Shown piece by piece: positions 50,103-59,706 of a DNA stretch of 64,000 nt. The notes beneath the pieces were generated by a model. The model was not told where the DNA came from, did not search any database, and saw only the letters and a program-made list of their open reading frames with translations. The stretch covers positions 1 through 64,000 of the forward strand of contig JAESSY010000137.1 in NCBI GenBank assembly GCA_016763855.1, given 5' to 3'. The position numbers and the translations under genes are program-made. The DNA comes from Pseudomonadales bacterium. GTDB lineage: Bacteria > Pseudomonadota > Gammaproteobacteria > Pseudomonadales > Azotimanducaceae. The stretch's first letter is position 1, and the number at the start of each line of letters is the position of its first letter.

Positions 50103-52529
50103 TCACTCGTATCGCAATGCTTTGATTGGATTGGCTGTGGCGATTCTAATGGCGTGTATGCCAACGATAAGCCAGGCAAATAGGATGGAGATAAGGCCGG
50201 CCATCGCGATGATCACTGCTTGCATCGTTATCCTGTCAGAAAAGAAATTGAGATATTGCTCAGATGCGAAATAGGCTAAGGGTAAGGCAATGAGCAAGGC
50301 CCACATCACAGGTTTGGAGAACTGAATGATGAGCAGGCTAATAATTTGAAGCATATTGGCACCCATTACTTTTCTGATGCCGATCTCCTTTGTTCGACTC
50401 TGGGCCATAAAGGCTGCGAGTCCGAATAGCCCAATCAAACTCAAAATTAAAGCAACCGCTGCAAACAGTCCCAGTGATTTCATCATGGTATCGAATATCC
50501 GAAACATATCATTGAATACCTTATCTAGAAAAGATGTTTGGATGGGATAGTCTGTAATGACCCTGTCCCAGGTTTCTTCTATTAGTACCAGCGTTTCGGA
50601 TAAGTCCTGATGACTGACTCTAACTGAAGCGTAATCGAAAAAACTAGGACGCAAGTAAAACACCATCGGCTTGTTGGCATTATGAAATCCCACAAAGTTT
50701 TGTGTTGGGGTTACCCCTTTGATAGTGTACGCGCGAGGTTCTCGGGAATTGGGGAAATCGTAAAAGGTTTTACCTAAGGCTTCATTAGCTGATGCATACC
50801 CTAACTTTTCTATTGCTAATTGATTTAGGACCACATTAATGGCAAGCATGTCTTTCAGAAAGATATCGGCTGAATAATCCCTGGATAATGCTCGACCAGC
50901 GATCAATGGAATTTCATAGGTCGATAAAAAGTCTTCATCGACAGAAAGCTGCTTTAATAAAAAGGATAAGTCCTTATTACCTAGCACAGGTCCCGCAGTG
51001 AATGAAGAATTGCCCTGACGATAGGGCAGATCGCTAGAATAGCTTACGTGGCTAACACCAGGGATTTTTTTAAGCTCATTTTTGAGTGAGTCCAATTTAT
51101 TCTGAATTTCTTCAACATCTAGTCTTTGTAAGGTAATAATTTGTGATCGTGGGTAGATATCCCCAGCGTCTTGTACCTTCTTGTTTTGGAAGTAGACTAT
51201 TAAAACGGTTGCCAAAATAAAGATGGATATCGAAAATTGTAGTCCGAGCATAACGCTACGGAATAGGCTTCCTTTTACGCCACTAGCCCCGGCATCTCGT
51301 AAGGCTTCAATGGGCTTTACTCTTGTGACCATATAGGCTGGATAAGCGCCTGCAACCAATCCAACAATGGTTGTTGTTGCAAGCAACCATGGTAAGGTAT
51401 GTAAGTAATTAATTTGAAGTGATTTTTCTGTTAGGTTATTGAAAAGCGGAATGATTATTTCTAGTATGGCCATGGCAATAAACATTGAGATAAAGGCGAT
51501 GACTAATCCTTCGATAAGAAACTGTGCCAACAGTTGTTTCTTATCAGCGCCCATTGTTTTTCTCAAGCCCACTTCTCTGGCTCTACTTAAGGATTGTGCG
51601 GTAGCCAGATTTGTGTAATTGACGATAGCGATTACGAGTACCATGATCGCTAACAATTTGATTGACTCCATAATCGGCAGGCCGATCATTGACCAGATAA
51701 AGGTGTTTGCCTTTGCAAGTGGTAGTACTTTTAATCCTGTAACGAATTCCTTGTGGTCCTCATTCAGATGTTTTTTCCAGATATTATCCATTTGTGTCTG
51801 TAGCCAGGAAAGTGTTTTAGCTGCAGGCAAAAGTATGTAGGTATAATTCCCAGAAGATAGGTTGTTGAAATTTCCTGCAAGATCCCAATCAGCTGCTTTG
51901 TTGAGCGCTGTCAAGGGTGCAACAACTTCGAATTCAAGTCCGCCAATGAGTGCGGAATTAAAATGAGTATTTCGAGGTAGGTTTTTAAACACTGCAGTGA
52001 CATGGAGCGTAGTTTTATGATCGAGCGTAATGAGCTCCCCAATGACGGAGGTGGACCCAAATAGTTTCCTAGCAGTGTTTTCACTTAACAGCACGCCTTC
52101 GGGTTCCTTCAAGGCGTCGCTATTTCCTTCAATGTAATCAAGGTCAAAAATGGTGAGCAGGGCAGGATCAGCGAATCGAATGTCTTGATAATAATTGTCG
52201 TCCCCGACTGTCAGTAAAAATTTTCTGTGTATCGTTCTTGCGATTGATTCTATTTCTTCCACTTCGGCTTTGATAAAGGGAGTGAACCCTGAATAGATAC
52301 TGGGGTCCTGAGAAACGCCTATATTCGCAGTCGGAGAAAAGACGGTACCAACGGTAAATATGCGTTCGAAATTCTTATAAAAAGCATCGTGGTTTTCTTC
52401 ATAGTCGACCAAAAGCGTACCAAAAAGATAGACCGTAAGACCCGTGACAAGGCCCAACATGTTAATGGTGGTATAGAGTTTATTTTTGAATAATTGTCGC
52501 CAGGCGATAAGAATATAATTGTTTAGCAT
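50103..52529 (-). CDS. ABC transporter permease, MacB/FtsX-like
   Basis: A membrane protein of 808 residues with two copies of the FtsX-type unit. Each has a leading helix, a large periplasmic MacB-type domain and three further helices. The first half begins MLNNYILIAWRQLFKNKLYTTINMLGL, with SRAREVGLRKTMGADKKQL; the second half has AFMAQSRTKEIGIRKVMGANMLQI. These paired REVG/KEIGIRK(T/V)MGA motifs are coupling helices to the ATPase. It acts as a mechanotransmission exporter rather than an importer. Gap of 4 bases to the ATPase gene. Substrate may be a peptide, lipid or toxic compound. Confidence 0.9.
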   Translation of the reverse strand: MLNNYILIAWRQLFKNKLYTTINMLGLVTGLTVYLFGTLLVDYEENHDAFYKNFERIFTVGTVFSPTANIGVSQDPSIYSGFTPFIKAEVEEIESIARTIHRKFLLTVGDDNYYQDIRFADPALLTIFDLDYIEGNSDALKEPEGVLLSENTARKLFGSTSVIGELITLDHKTTLHVTAVFKNLPRNTHFNSALIGGLEFEVVAPLTALNKAADWDLAGNFNNLSSGNYTYILLPAAKTLSWLQTQMDNIWKKHLNEDHKEFVTGLKVLPLAKANTFIWSMIGLPIMESIKLLAIMVLVIAIVNYTNLATAQSLSRAREVGLRKTMGADKKQLLAQFLIEGLVIAFISMFIAMAILEIIIPLFNNLTEKSLQINYLHTLPWLLATTTIVGLVAGAYPAYMVTRVKPIEALRDAGASGVKGSLFRSVMLGLQFSISIFILATVLIVYFQNKKVQDAGDIYPRSQIITLQRLDVEEIQNKLDSLKNELKKIPGVSHVSYSSDLPYRQGNSSFTAGPVLGNKDLSFLLKQLSVDEDFLSTYEIPLIAGRALSRDYSADIFLKDMLAINVVLNQLAIEKLGYASANEALGKTFYDFPNSREPRAYTIKGVTPTQNFVGFHNANKPMVFYLRPSFFDYASVRVSHQDLSETLVLIEETWDRVITDYPIQTSFLDKVFNDMFRIFDTMMKSLGLFAAVALILSLIGLFGLAAFMAQSRTKEIGIRKVMGANMLQIISLLIIQFSKPVMWALLIALPLAYFASEQYLNFFSDRITMQAVIIAMAGLISILFAWLIVGIHAIRIATANPIKALRYE

Positions 52530-52533
52530 AATA

Positions 52534-53217
52534 TCATCCTGTCGCTCTAAGGTTTTCTGTCACGACATGTCCGTCGAAAAGATTGATTGTTCTTCTTGCG
52601 TAATCCGAGTGGGTAGGACTGTGGGTGACCATCACAATGGTTGTGCCTTCACTGTTCAAGCCTTGCAGCATTTCCATGACTTCCTGGCCATGAGCACTGT
52701 CAAGGTTTCCGGTTGGTTCGTCTGCCAGAATGAGCTTTTGATTGCCGACTACCGCACGGGCAACGGCAACCCGTTGTTGTTGGCCACCAGACAATTGACT
52801 CGGCATGTGTTTCGCTCTGTGCGCGATGCCGACCTTATCCATAATTTGGGCAACCCTGTCTTTACGCTCTTTTTTAGCCATGTCATGGTAAAGAAGCGCC
52901 AGTTCAATATTTTCTGAAACATTTAGCTCGTCAATCAGATTGAATGATTGAAAGATAAAACCGATATTCCTTTTTCGGATTTGACTGAGTTGAGATTCAG
53001 AATGGTTGGATATGTCCTCGTCATTAAAGAAGTATTGTCCTTCTGATGCGGTATCAAGCATGCCGATGATGTTAAGGAGGGTAGATTTTCCACAGCCAGA
53101 CGGGCCCATAATGGCGACAAATTCTCCGGTATCTATTTCGATATTGATGCAATTTAATGCGATGGTTTCGATATCGTTGGTGCGATAAAGTTTTGACAAA
53201 TTGTGCATTTTTAACAT
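52534..53217 (-). CDS. ABC transporter ATP-binding protein, LolD/MacB-like
   Basis: ATPase of 227 residues. Walker A is GPSGCGKSTLLN, the Q-loop region is GFIFQSFNLIDELNVSENIEL, the signature is LSGGQQQRVAVARAV, Walker B is LILADEPTGNLD, and the His switch is VTHSPTHSDY. The NLID(E)L..EN.EL segment is typical of the LolD/MacB class that works with FtsX-type permeases. Middle gene of the adaptor-ATPase-permease unit, 24 bases after the adaptor gene. It powers the exporter from the cytoplasm. Confidence 0.93.
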   Translation of the reverse strand: MLKMHNLSKLYRTNDIETIALNCINIEIDTGEFVAIMGPSGCGKSTLLNIIGMLDTASEGQYFFNDEDISNHSESQLSQIRKRNIGFIFQSFNLIDELNVSENIELALLYHDMAKKERKDRVAQIMDKVGIAHRAKHMPSQLSGGQQQRVAVARAVVGNQKLILADEPTGNLDSAHGQEVMEMLQGLNSEGTTIVMVTHSPTHSDYARRTINLFDGHVVTENLRATG

Positions 53218-53241
53218 GACTCGGTACCTGTTTGTTAATAC

Positions 53242-54546
53242 TTAATTATTAGACAAATTCAATCTATCCATTTTTTTAAATCCTGAATACGCGCTCGTGA
53301 CGACCTCTTCTCCAACATCCAAGCCTTCAAGCACTTCGATATAACGAGAATTTCTTCGTCCAAGTTTGATGTTCCTTTTATTGGCTTCAGTACCATTTTG
53401 GGAGAGGGCGAAAATCCAGTTGCCACCGGTATCCTGATAGAATGACCCGTTTGGAATCAGAATGGCATCGCTTGAATCCCCCAGTGTTAAGCGGGTTTGA
53501 ATTGTCTGACCCCTGCGTATGCTTGTTGGCTCGGCACCGGTAAAGAGTAAATCGATGTCAAATTGACTGTTATTGACCTGGGGGTATATTTTACCAATTC
53601 TTAATTGGAATCGATCACCGTCCTTATCAAAGTAAGCGAATTGGCCAATATCTACTCGACCTAAATAGAACTCATCAATGCTGGCGCGTAACTTGAAACT
53701 GTCAGGGTCATCGATTTGCCCAAGGCGTCCGCCTCTTTGAATGCTCTGTCCGACTTCAACATCGAGTCCAGACAATCTGCCAGTGACGGGGGCTCGGACA
53801 TTGAGGGCATCAAGGTTTTGTCTTGCATAAGCAAGATTATTTTCAAGCTGGGCACCCGTCGTTTTTAAGAAATCAAGTTGGGTTTCCTGCAAACGTGCAT
53901 CGGTAGCTTGACTCTCAAGGGTGATAACTTGGCGAGCTTGATGGTATTCGAGTTCATCCTCGGCATCCTCCAACTGGCTTTTTATCACGAGTCCTGCAGA
54001 GTCAAGATCTGATAATCGCTCAACCTGTCGGTTAAGCCGTTTAATTTGATAACTTGTTTCGACCAGGCTGCGTTTGTGTGCGAGTCTGTTTTGTTCTAAT
54101 TGCAATTCGAGGGTGCGCATATTGTTCAGTTGTTCTGTGATCACAGCTTCGTTTCGTGTTACATCGAGTTGAAGAGAAATATTAGAAAGAACAACAATCA
54201 GATCGCCTGCTTCCACATCGGCACCATCTTCTACGAGGCGTTGTTGCACTTGCCCACCTTCCATGACATCGAGGAAAACAGTTTTACGAGGAGTGACCCG
54301 TCCTCGGACGGGAATAAAATCTTCAAACACGCCCTTAGTGACGGGAGAGATAATGATCCGATTGCTGCCAATAACGAGGGATCGCCCGGTATTTGATGAA
54401 ACGCTCATCCAGATCAGAACTGTTCCGGAAAAAATGCCAAGTAAGATGAGAAGTGTTCGAATGGGCAATTTCTTATTCTCTATCACGCGATCCATTCCTG
54501 CTCCAGATATTGCGCTTGGATTTCTCTTTTTGTTCTCAGCTACCAT
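53242..54546 (-). CDS. HlyD-family periplasmic adaptor of an ABC exporter
   Basis: Membrane-fusion protein of 434 residues. A short cytoplasmic N-terminus precedes one transmembrane helix (about 31-51). A barrel/lipoyl part follows (DVMEGGQVQQRLVEDGADVEAGDLIVVL), then a long alpha-helical coiled coil (about 135-255, with QLNNMRTLELQLEQNRLAHKRS), the second lipoyl half (LNVRAPVTGRLSGLDVEVGQSIQRGG) and a membrane-proximal domain. It bridges the permease to an outer-membrane channel, but no TolC gene lies nearby. First gene of the operon; a sigma-54 promoter lies about 57 bases upstream. Confidence 0.9.
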   Translation of the reverse strand: MVAENKKRNPSAISGAGMDRVIENKKLPIRTLLILLGIFSGTVLIWMSVSSNTGRSLVIGSNRIIISPVTKGVFEDFIPVRGRVTPRKTVFLDVMEGGQVQQRLVEDGADVEAGDLIVVLSNISLQLDVTRNEAVITEQLNNMRTLELQLEQNRLAHKRSLVETSYQIKRLNRQVERLSDLDSAGLVIKSQLEDAEDELEYHQARQVITLESQATDARLQETQLDFLKTTGAQLENNLAYARQNLDALNVRAPVTGRLSGLDVEVGQSIQRGGRLGQIDDPDSFKLRASIDEFYLGRVDIGQFAYFDKDGDRFQLRIGKIYPQVNNSQFDIDLLFTGAEPTSIRRGQTIQTRLTLGDSSDAILIPNGSFYQDTGGNWIFALSQNGTEANKRNIKLGRRNSRYIEVLEGLDVGEEVVTSAYSGFKKMDRLNLSNN

Positions 54547-54602
54547 CTCGAACTTCTTTTCCCTTTTCTTTGTTTTTTAATGTCTGTCTCTTGCTCTAGC
54601 TA

Positions 54603-54618
54603 CGCAATCGGCGTGCCA
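54603..54618 (-). promoter_or_regulatory. Sigma-54 (-24/-12) promoter for the exporter operon
   Basis: On the minus strand the sequence reads TGGCAC-GCCGA-TTGCG, a perfect TGGCAC-N5-TTGC match with correct spacing. Transcription would start about 10-12 bases further on, leaving a leader of about 45 bases before the HlyD ATG. It lies in the region shared with the NtrC-type activator gene, which fits activation by that protein. Confidence 0.82.
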
Positions 54619-54702
54619 TATCCTATCTGATTGATTATATTGACTATTATTTTTTAGGTCTGATGCTGAAGCGGGAATAGTGTTCATTAACGGACAGGAA
54701 GT

Positions 54703-54716
54703 GTACGATATCGCAC
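54703..54716. promoter_or_regulatory. Candidate enhancer site for the NtrC-type activator
   Basis: GTACGATATCGCAC is a 14-base palindrome with one mismatched pair (core CGATATCG). It sits about 85-110 bases upstream of the sigma-54 promoter, the usual distance for an activator binding site. Only one copy was noticed, so this is tentative. Confidence 0.4.
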
Positions 54717-54801
54717 GGTGTGGGTAGTATAAGCTCTATAGACAGGTTAGCCCCAGTGACAACCTCTTTTTATAAAACCGCCAAAGAAAAAATGATTTGA
54801 T

Positions 54802-56211
54802 ATGACTGCAAGTAAAAATAGTCAAAAGGATACATCTATTACTTTTAATACTACGATTCTAATCGTTGATGACGATGAGGATATTCTGGTCGCAGGTAAG
54901 TTGTTATTAAAACGCCACTATACAAAGATCGATACCTGCAACAATCCTACAGACTTGCCCCGACTAATTTCTCTTAATAATTACACCGCTATCATGTTGG
55001 ATATGAATTTTGGCCCAGGAAAATCGAGCGGTGCGGAGGGATTTTACTGGCTAAAGAAAATTCTTGAAATAGATAACGATGCAGTCGTGGTGCTAATTAC
55101 AGCTCATGGGGATGTCGAACTTGCGGTTGAAGCAATGAAGCAAGGCGCGACTGATTTTATATCGAAACCTTGGCAGAATGAAAAATTGGTTGCAACACTT
55201 TCTGCCAGCGTCAAACTTCGTCAGTCTCGATCTGAAACAGCAAAGTTAAAACAAACTAATATTGCCCTCGTCGAAGCAACCGGAGAATCCCGACAATCCA
55301 TGTTGGGGTGCTCTCAGAAAATGAACGAATTGAAAGCCATGATCGCTAAAACAGCGCCAAGCGACGCAAATGTATTGATACTGGGTGAAAATGGTACAGG
55401 TAAAGAATTGGTGGCGAGATTGATCCACCAGCAATCGAGCCGACATAGTGAAGTATTCATGTCGGTTGATTTAGGCGCGATATCGGAATCTCTATTTGAA
55501 TCGGAGTTATTTGGCCATAAAAAAGGTGCGTTTACCGATGCTAATCAAGACAAAGTAGGTAGGATTCAGGCCGCCGATGGCGGCACGTTGTTCTTAGACG
55601 AAATTGGGAATCTACCACTGCATTTACAAGCTAAATTACTTTCTGTTCTGGAGCAAAGACAAGTGATACCAGTTGGATCACACTCTGCCGTTAATTTTGA
55701 TGTCAGGATTGTCGCCGCAACCAATCTCAAAAAAGAAACCTTACAAGATGAAAATTACTTTAGGCAAGATCTACTATTTCGCCTGAATACAGTTGAGCTT
55801 TTACTGCCTTCTTTAAGAGAGCGCTCAGAAGATATTCCTGAGATAGCCAATTACTATCTAGACTACTATTGTAAAAAATATGCTCGGGAGGCGATGACCT
55901 TTTCAGGTCAAGCTTTGGCGAACCTTACTCAATATCATTGGCCGGGTAATGTCAGAGCGCTGAGACATGCTATTGAACGTGCTGTCATACTTGCTGATAA
56001 GAGAATGCTTGATGTGTCCGATTTTCAAACTGAAGCTGAACCTGTTGAGCCTACACCGAGGGCTGAAAGTGAACTTAATTTACAGGAAATCGAAAAAGCA
56101 ACGATAAAACAAGCACTTCTTAAGCGTCGGTATAACATTAGTCATACAGCGAAAGAACTCGGACTAACGCGTGCAGCTTTGTATCGCCGCATGGAAAAGT
56201 ATGGGTTTTAA
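54802..56211 (+). CDS. Sigma-54-dependent response regulator (NtrC family)
   Basis: Activator of 469 residues. The receiver (about 18-135) has phosphoacceptor Asp67 in IMLDMNFG. An AAA+ domain (about 168-395) has Walker A LGENGTGKE and Walker B GGTLFLDEIGN. A Fis-type HTH ends the protein (ISHTAKELGLTRAALYRRMEKYG). The sigma-54-contacting loop is KKGAFTDA rather than the canonical GAFTGA. Divergent from the HlyD-LolD-FtsX operon and overlapping its kinase gene by 11 bases, so it is the likely activator of the sigma-54 promoter found in between. Confidence 0.94.
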   Translation: MTASKNSQKDTSITFNTTILIVDDDEDILVAGKLLLKRHYTKIDTCNNPTDLPRLISLNNYTAIMLDMNFGPGKSSGAEGFYWLKKILEIDNDAVVVLITAHGDVELAVEAMKQGATDFISKPWQNEKLVATLSASVKLRQSRSETAKLKQTNIALVEATGESRQSMLGCSQKMNELKAMIAKTAPSDANVLILGENGTGKELVARLIHQQSSRHSEVFMSVDLGAISESLFESELFGHKKGAFTDANQDKVGRIQAADGGTLFLDEIGNLPLHLQAKLLSVLEQRQVIPVGSHSAVNFDVRIVAATNLKKETLQDENYFRQDLLFRLNTVELLLPSLRERSEDIPEIANYYLDYYCKKYAREAMTFSGQALANLTQYHWPGNVRALRHAIERAVILADKRMLDVSDFQTEAEPVEPTPRAESELNLQEIEKATIKQALLKRRYNISHTAKELGLTRAALYRRMEKYGF

Positions 56212-57565
56212 TCATTTCATTGTTAGTCTGAGTATTCGCCTGGCATTTATCATGCTCAGTCTAGCCGTGGCAGTTTACTTAATGATCACTCCAGGCTATC
56301 CCGTTGCGACCTTGGTCATGATGACAATTATTGCTGCGCTCATATTTAATCTGTTTAGATTTATTACGCGAACCAATCAAGAACTAGCTAGGTTTTTAGG
56401 TGCGACTCGTTATGCTGATTTTAGTCAGCGTTTTGTATTTGATGATGTGGGCGCTGGTTTCAATGAATTGGGAGACACATTTACTCAAATATTAGATCGT
56501 TTTCGACAGGATAGAAAAGAGCAAGAAAGCGAGCTGCGTCACCTAAAAGCCTTGCTTGAACACGTGCCAGTTCCTTTGATCTCGCTCCACGGGGATGAGA
56601 CAATTACACTCTGGAATAACGCATCGAGGAGACTATTTGGTACTGCGAAAATAGCAGTTCGTGATGATCTGAAATTGTTTGGTCACGCATTACACGATCA
56701 GGTTTCCGACGTTCAGCCGGGTGAAAAACGTTTGGTAGAAGTGACATTTGATGGTGAAAAACAGAGGCTCAATGTTACGGCGAGTGAAATCATCATTTCA
56801 TCTAAACACGAAAAATTAATTGCCCTACAAAATATTCAAAGTGAACTTGATGGGATGCAAATGCATGCCTGGCAGGATTTGCTAAGAGTGCTTACCCATG
56901 AAATAGTTAATTCAATCACGCCTGTCTCTTCTCTCGCTTATACCGCTGCGGATCTTGTTGAAGATGCCAAGAATAAATTCTCCGATCACCCAGAGATTCA
57001 GGTAGATCTGAAAGATGTAAAAGAAGCAGTTATGATCGTTGCTCGCCGCTCAGATGGATTGTTAAATTTCATACGAAGTTATCGGCGTTTTTCTGATTTT
57101 ACTGCTCCTAAAGTAGAACGATTTCCTATAAAAGATCTTTTCAGCGATATCACAAAACTTATTAATGCTGATTGGCAAGGCAACATTAAAGGCGGCGAAA
57201 TCCATTTAACGGTTCGAGTGAATCCCTCAACCTTAGCCCTTGATGCTGATAGGCAGATGATAGAGCAGCTGCTGATTAATCTATTGCAAAATTCAGAACA
57301 AGCACTACGAGAATCTGACACCAAAAAGGTGGAGTTGTATGCGTACATTAATAAACAAGGGCGTATTAGCATTGAAGTGAGTGACACAGGCCCTGGAATC
57401 ACTGATGAACATGTGGACAAAATATTTGTGCCTTTTTTTACGACACGTAAGCATGGTAGCGGCGTGGGTTTAGCTTTGAGCCGACAAATTATGAATGCCC
57501 ACGGTGGCACGATTAACTATACTAGTCAGTCCAAAGAGGGAGCTAAGTTTCTCTTGGTATTTTGA
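56201..57565 (+). CDS. Sensor histidine kinase, NtrY-like
   Basis: Membrane kinase of about 454 residues. Two hydrophobic helices near residues 8-28 and 33-52 have almost no periplasmic loop, so the signal is probably sensed in the membrane or cytoplasm. A HAMP/PAS-like region follows (about 60-215, VPVPLISLHGDETITLWNNASRRLFG). HisKA has His in LTHEIVNSITPVSSL, and the HATPase motifs are NLLQNSEQAL, DTGPGI, FFTTRKHGSGVGLALSRQI. ATG 56201 overlaps the regulator stop by 11 bases, preferable to the track TTG start. Partner of the NtrC-type protein controlling the adjacent exporter. Confidence 0.92.
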   Translation: MGFNHFIVSLSIRLAFIMLSLAVAVYLMITPGYPVATLVMMTIIAALIFNLFRFITRTNQELARFLGATRYADFSQRFVFDDVGAGFNELGDTFTQILDRFRQDRKEQESELRHLKALLEHVPVPLISLHGDETITLWNNASRRLFGTAKIAVRDDLKLFGHALHDQVSDVQPGEKRLVEVTFDGEKQRLNVTASEIIISSKHEKLIALQNIQSELDGMQMHAWQDLLRVLTHEIVNSITPVSSLAYTAADLVEDAKNKFSDHPEIQVDLKDVKEAVMIVARRSDGLLNFIRSYRRFSDFTAPKVERFPIKDLFSDITKLINADWQGNIKGGEIHLTVRVNPSTLALDADRQMIEQLLINLLQNSEQALRESDTKKVELYAYINKQGRISIEVSDTGPGITDEHVDKIFVPFFTTRKHGSGVGLALSRQIMNAHGGTINYTSQSKEGAKFLLVF

Positions 57566-57670
57566 TCCTTTTTCCATCTCTTTCTATGCCGTCACCTTGA
57601 TATGGGTCATTGAATTAGCTCGCATCCTATTGCAATCTTAAAGGACAATATTTGTCTATATGGAGTTGCT

Positions 57671-59173
57671 ATGTCTGTTGACCATTCCTCGGAGCAATCA
57701 CCGAGTACTGCCGAAAACATTTTTGACGTTCTCATTGTTGGTGCGGGGATCTCAGGAATTGGAGCAGCTTATCACTTGCAGGATCAGACCCCAGGGACTT
57801 CTTTTCTAGTATTGGAAACCCTTGATGACTTTGGTGGAACTTGGCTGACCCACACCTATCCAGGCATAAGGTCAGATAGTGATCTCTACACCTTCGGGTA
57901 TCGCTTTAAACCCTGGGTTGGAGCGCCGATAGCGTCTGCAGAGGAAATTCTTAACTATATGGGTGAGGTCATTGATGAAAATGACTTAGATAAACATATT
58001 CGATATCAACATCATATCGATTCAGCGAATTGGTGCAGTACCCATAAACAATGGACCCTCAAAGGTCACCGGAAAGATACTGGGGAATCTGTGACTTTTA
58101 TCAGTAATTTTCTATGGATGTGTCAGGGCTATTATGAGCATGCCAAAGGATATACCCCGGAATGGCCTGGCATGGATAAGTTTGAAGGAGAGATTATTCA
58201 TCCTCAAACCTGGCCTAAAGATCTGGATTACAAAAACAAGAAAGTTATTGTCATTGGCTCTGGAGCTACTGCCGCAACATTGGTTCCTGCGATTGCTGCT
58301 GACTGTGAACACGTTACCGTCTTACAGCGTTCACCAACTTATTTTATTCCTGGTCGAAATGAGAATGAAATGGCAGATCAATTGAGACGTCTTGAAATTG
58401 ATGAGACATGGATTCATGAAATTGTCCGGCGTCAAATTTTGTTTGATCAAGCAGAGTTCACTCGTCTGGCTATAGAAGAACCCGAGTTTGCAAAAACCGA
58501 ATTACTCAATGGTGTAAGAGAATATCTGGGCCCAGACTACGATATCGATAAACACTTTACTCCGCGCTACCGACCATGGCGACAACGAATTGCTTTTGTA
58601 CCAGATGGAGATATCTTTAAAGGCATCACCTCCGGTGCAGCGAGTATGGTTACCGATGAAATTGAATCATTTACAAAAGAAGGTATCTTGTTGAAATCTG
58701 GTGATTTACTAAAAGCTGATATTATTATGACAGCGACGGGTTTCAATCTAAGCGTTCTCGGCGGAATCGAATTCTCTGTTGACGATAAACAGGTTGATTT
58801 TGCTGATACAGTAACTTATCGCGGAATGATGTTTACCGGCGTCCCTAACATGGTTTGGATTTTTGGGTATTTTCGTGCCAGTTGGACACTGCGAGTCGAT
58901 ATTATCGCAGATTTTGTGTGTCGTTTACTGACGCACATGAAGTCTAATGATGTGAGTTCGGTTGAAGCAGCACTCCGACCAGAAGACATGGATATGCCCA
59001 AACTGCCTTGGATGGATCCTGAAAACTTTAATCCGGGTTACCTAATGCGTTCCATGCATTTAATGCCCAAACGAGGAGATAAACCTGAATGGCAGCACAC
59101 TCAGGATTATTGGCTTGAGAAAGATGAGCTGCCGAAGATTGACCTTAAGGACAGCGTGTTTGTGTACAAATAG
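57671..59173 (+). CDS. Flavin-containing / Baeyer-Villiger monooxygenase
   Basis: FAD/NADPH monooxygenase of 500 residues. The FAD fold is VLIVGAGISGIGAAYHLQ at about 20, followed by GGTWLTHTYPGIRSDSDLYTFGY. The fingerprint FxGxxxHxxxWP is intact (FEGEIIHPQTWPKD). The NADPH fold is VIVIGSGATAATLVPAIA. The SDLYTFGYRF and FRPWVGAPIAS-type segments place it with the FMO-like BVMO group rather than the longer enzyme at 46.7 kb. GGAG 6 bases before the ATG. A MAPEG protein and a hydrolase lie next to it on the other strand. Substrate unknown, likely a ketone or soft nucleophile. Confidence 0.92.
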   Translation: MSVDHSSEQSPSTAENIFDVLIVGAGISGIGAAYHLQDQTPGTSFLVLETLDDFGGTWLTHTYPGIRSDSDLYTFGYRFKPWVGAPIASAEEILNYMGEVIDENDLDKHIRYQHHIDSANWCSTHKQWTLKGHRKDTGESVTFISNFLWMCQGYYEHAKGYTPEWPGMDKFEGEIIHPQTWPKDLDYKNKKVIVIGSGATAATLVPAIAADCEHVTVLQRSPTYFIPGRNENEMADQLRRLEIDETWIHEIVRRQILFDQAEFTRLAIEEPEFAKTELLNGVREYLGPDYDIDKHFTPRYRPWRQRIAFVPDGDIFKGITSGAASMVTDEIESFTKEGILLKSGDLLKADIIMTATGFNLSVLGGIEFSVDDKQVDFADTVTYRGMMFTGVPNMVWIFGYFRASWTLRVDIIADFVCRLLTHMKSNDVSSVEAALRPEDMDMPKLPWMDPENFNPGYLMRSMHLMPKRGDKPEWQHTQDYWLEKDELPKIDLKDSVFVYK

Positions 59174-59218
59174 TCGGAGTTGATTGTGCCAGTTAGCGAT
59201 TACATTTTCAGCACTTGG

Positions 59219-59659
59219 CTACATCAATGCAAGTGCCCCTCGAATGATCATTGCTAACAATGCAAGTGAGGCGAGGGCGAAGATTGAAAATCTTACAAGC
59301 ACGTGATTTGTGGTGCCGTGAACTACACTGTGAACGACTCGTGCTGCAACGTAAAACCAGGCTAACCCTGTATTGATCTCATCTCCGAGCCCGGCTACTG
59401 CCAGGGCAATTACAATTGCGTAGAAAAGAGTCGGTTGTTCTAAGAGATGGTTGTAATTGTCAGCTTTCCACTGAACTTCTTTGGGTAGTTGTGCGGCCAA
59501 TTCAGATGTACGTTGTCCTGCATCGGGACCTAGTTTTGCGGCGCTAATCGCCGGTAGACGCGTGACTACCATCCATGTCATTACAACAAAAGTCCAAAGA
59601 CCCAGACAAAAAACGGGTAACAGGATAGGAGAGGCGCCAAGACCAAGAGAATCTAACAT
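59219..59659 (-). CDS. MAPEG-family membrane protein
   Basis: A 146-residue, four-helix membrane protein of the MAPEG family (microsomal glutathione transferase/FLAP type). Evidence is ILLPVFCLGLWTFVVMTW, followed by a conserved polar loop and ADNYNHLLEQPTLFYAIVIALA, where RxxxNxxEQxxxF is the family signature (here DNYNHLLEQPTLFY). Acts in the membrane; glutathione-dependent activity is not shown for most bacterial members. Convergent with the FMO gene. Confidence 0.88.
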   Translation of the reverse strand: MLDSLGLGASPILLPVFCLGLWTFVVMTWMVVTRLPAISAAKLGPDAGQRTSELAAQLPKEVQWKADNYNHLLEQPTLFYAIVIALAVAGLGDEINTGLAWFYVAARVVHSVVHGTTNHVLVRFSIFALASLALLAMIIRGALALM

Positions 59660-59706
59660 AAGTGTTTCCTTTTAGTTATTTTTAAGCATTATGGCGTGTT
59701 GTTGAC

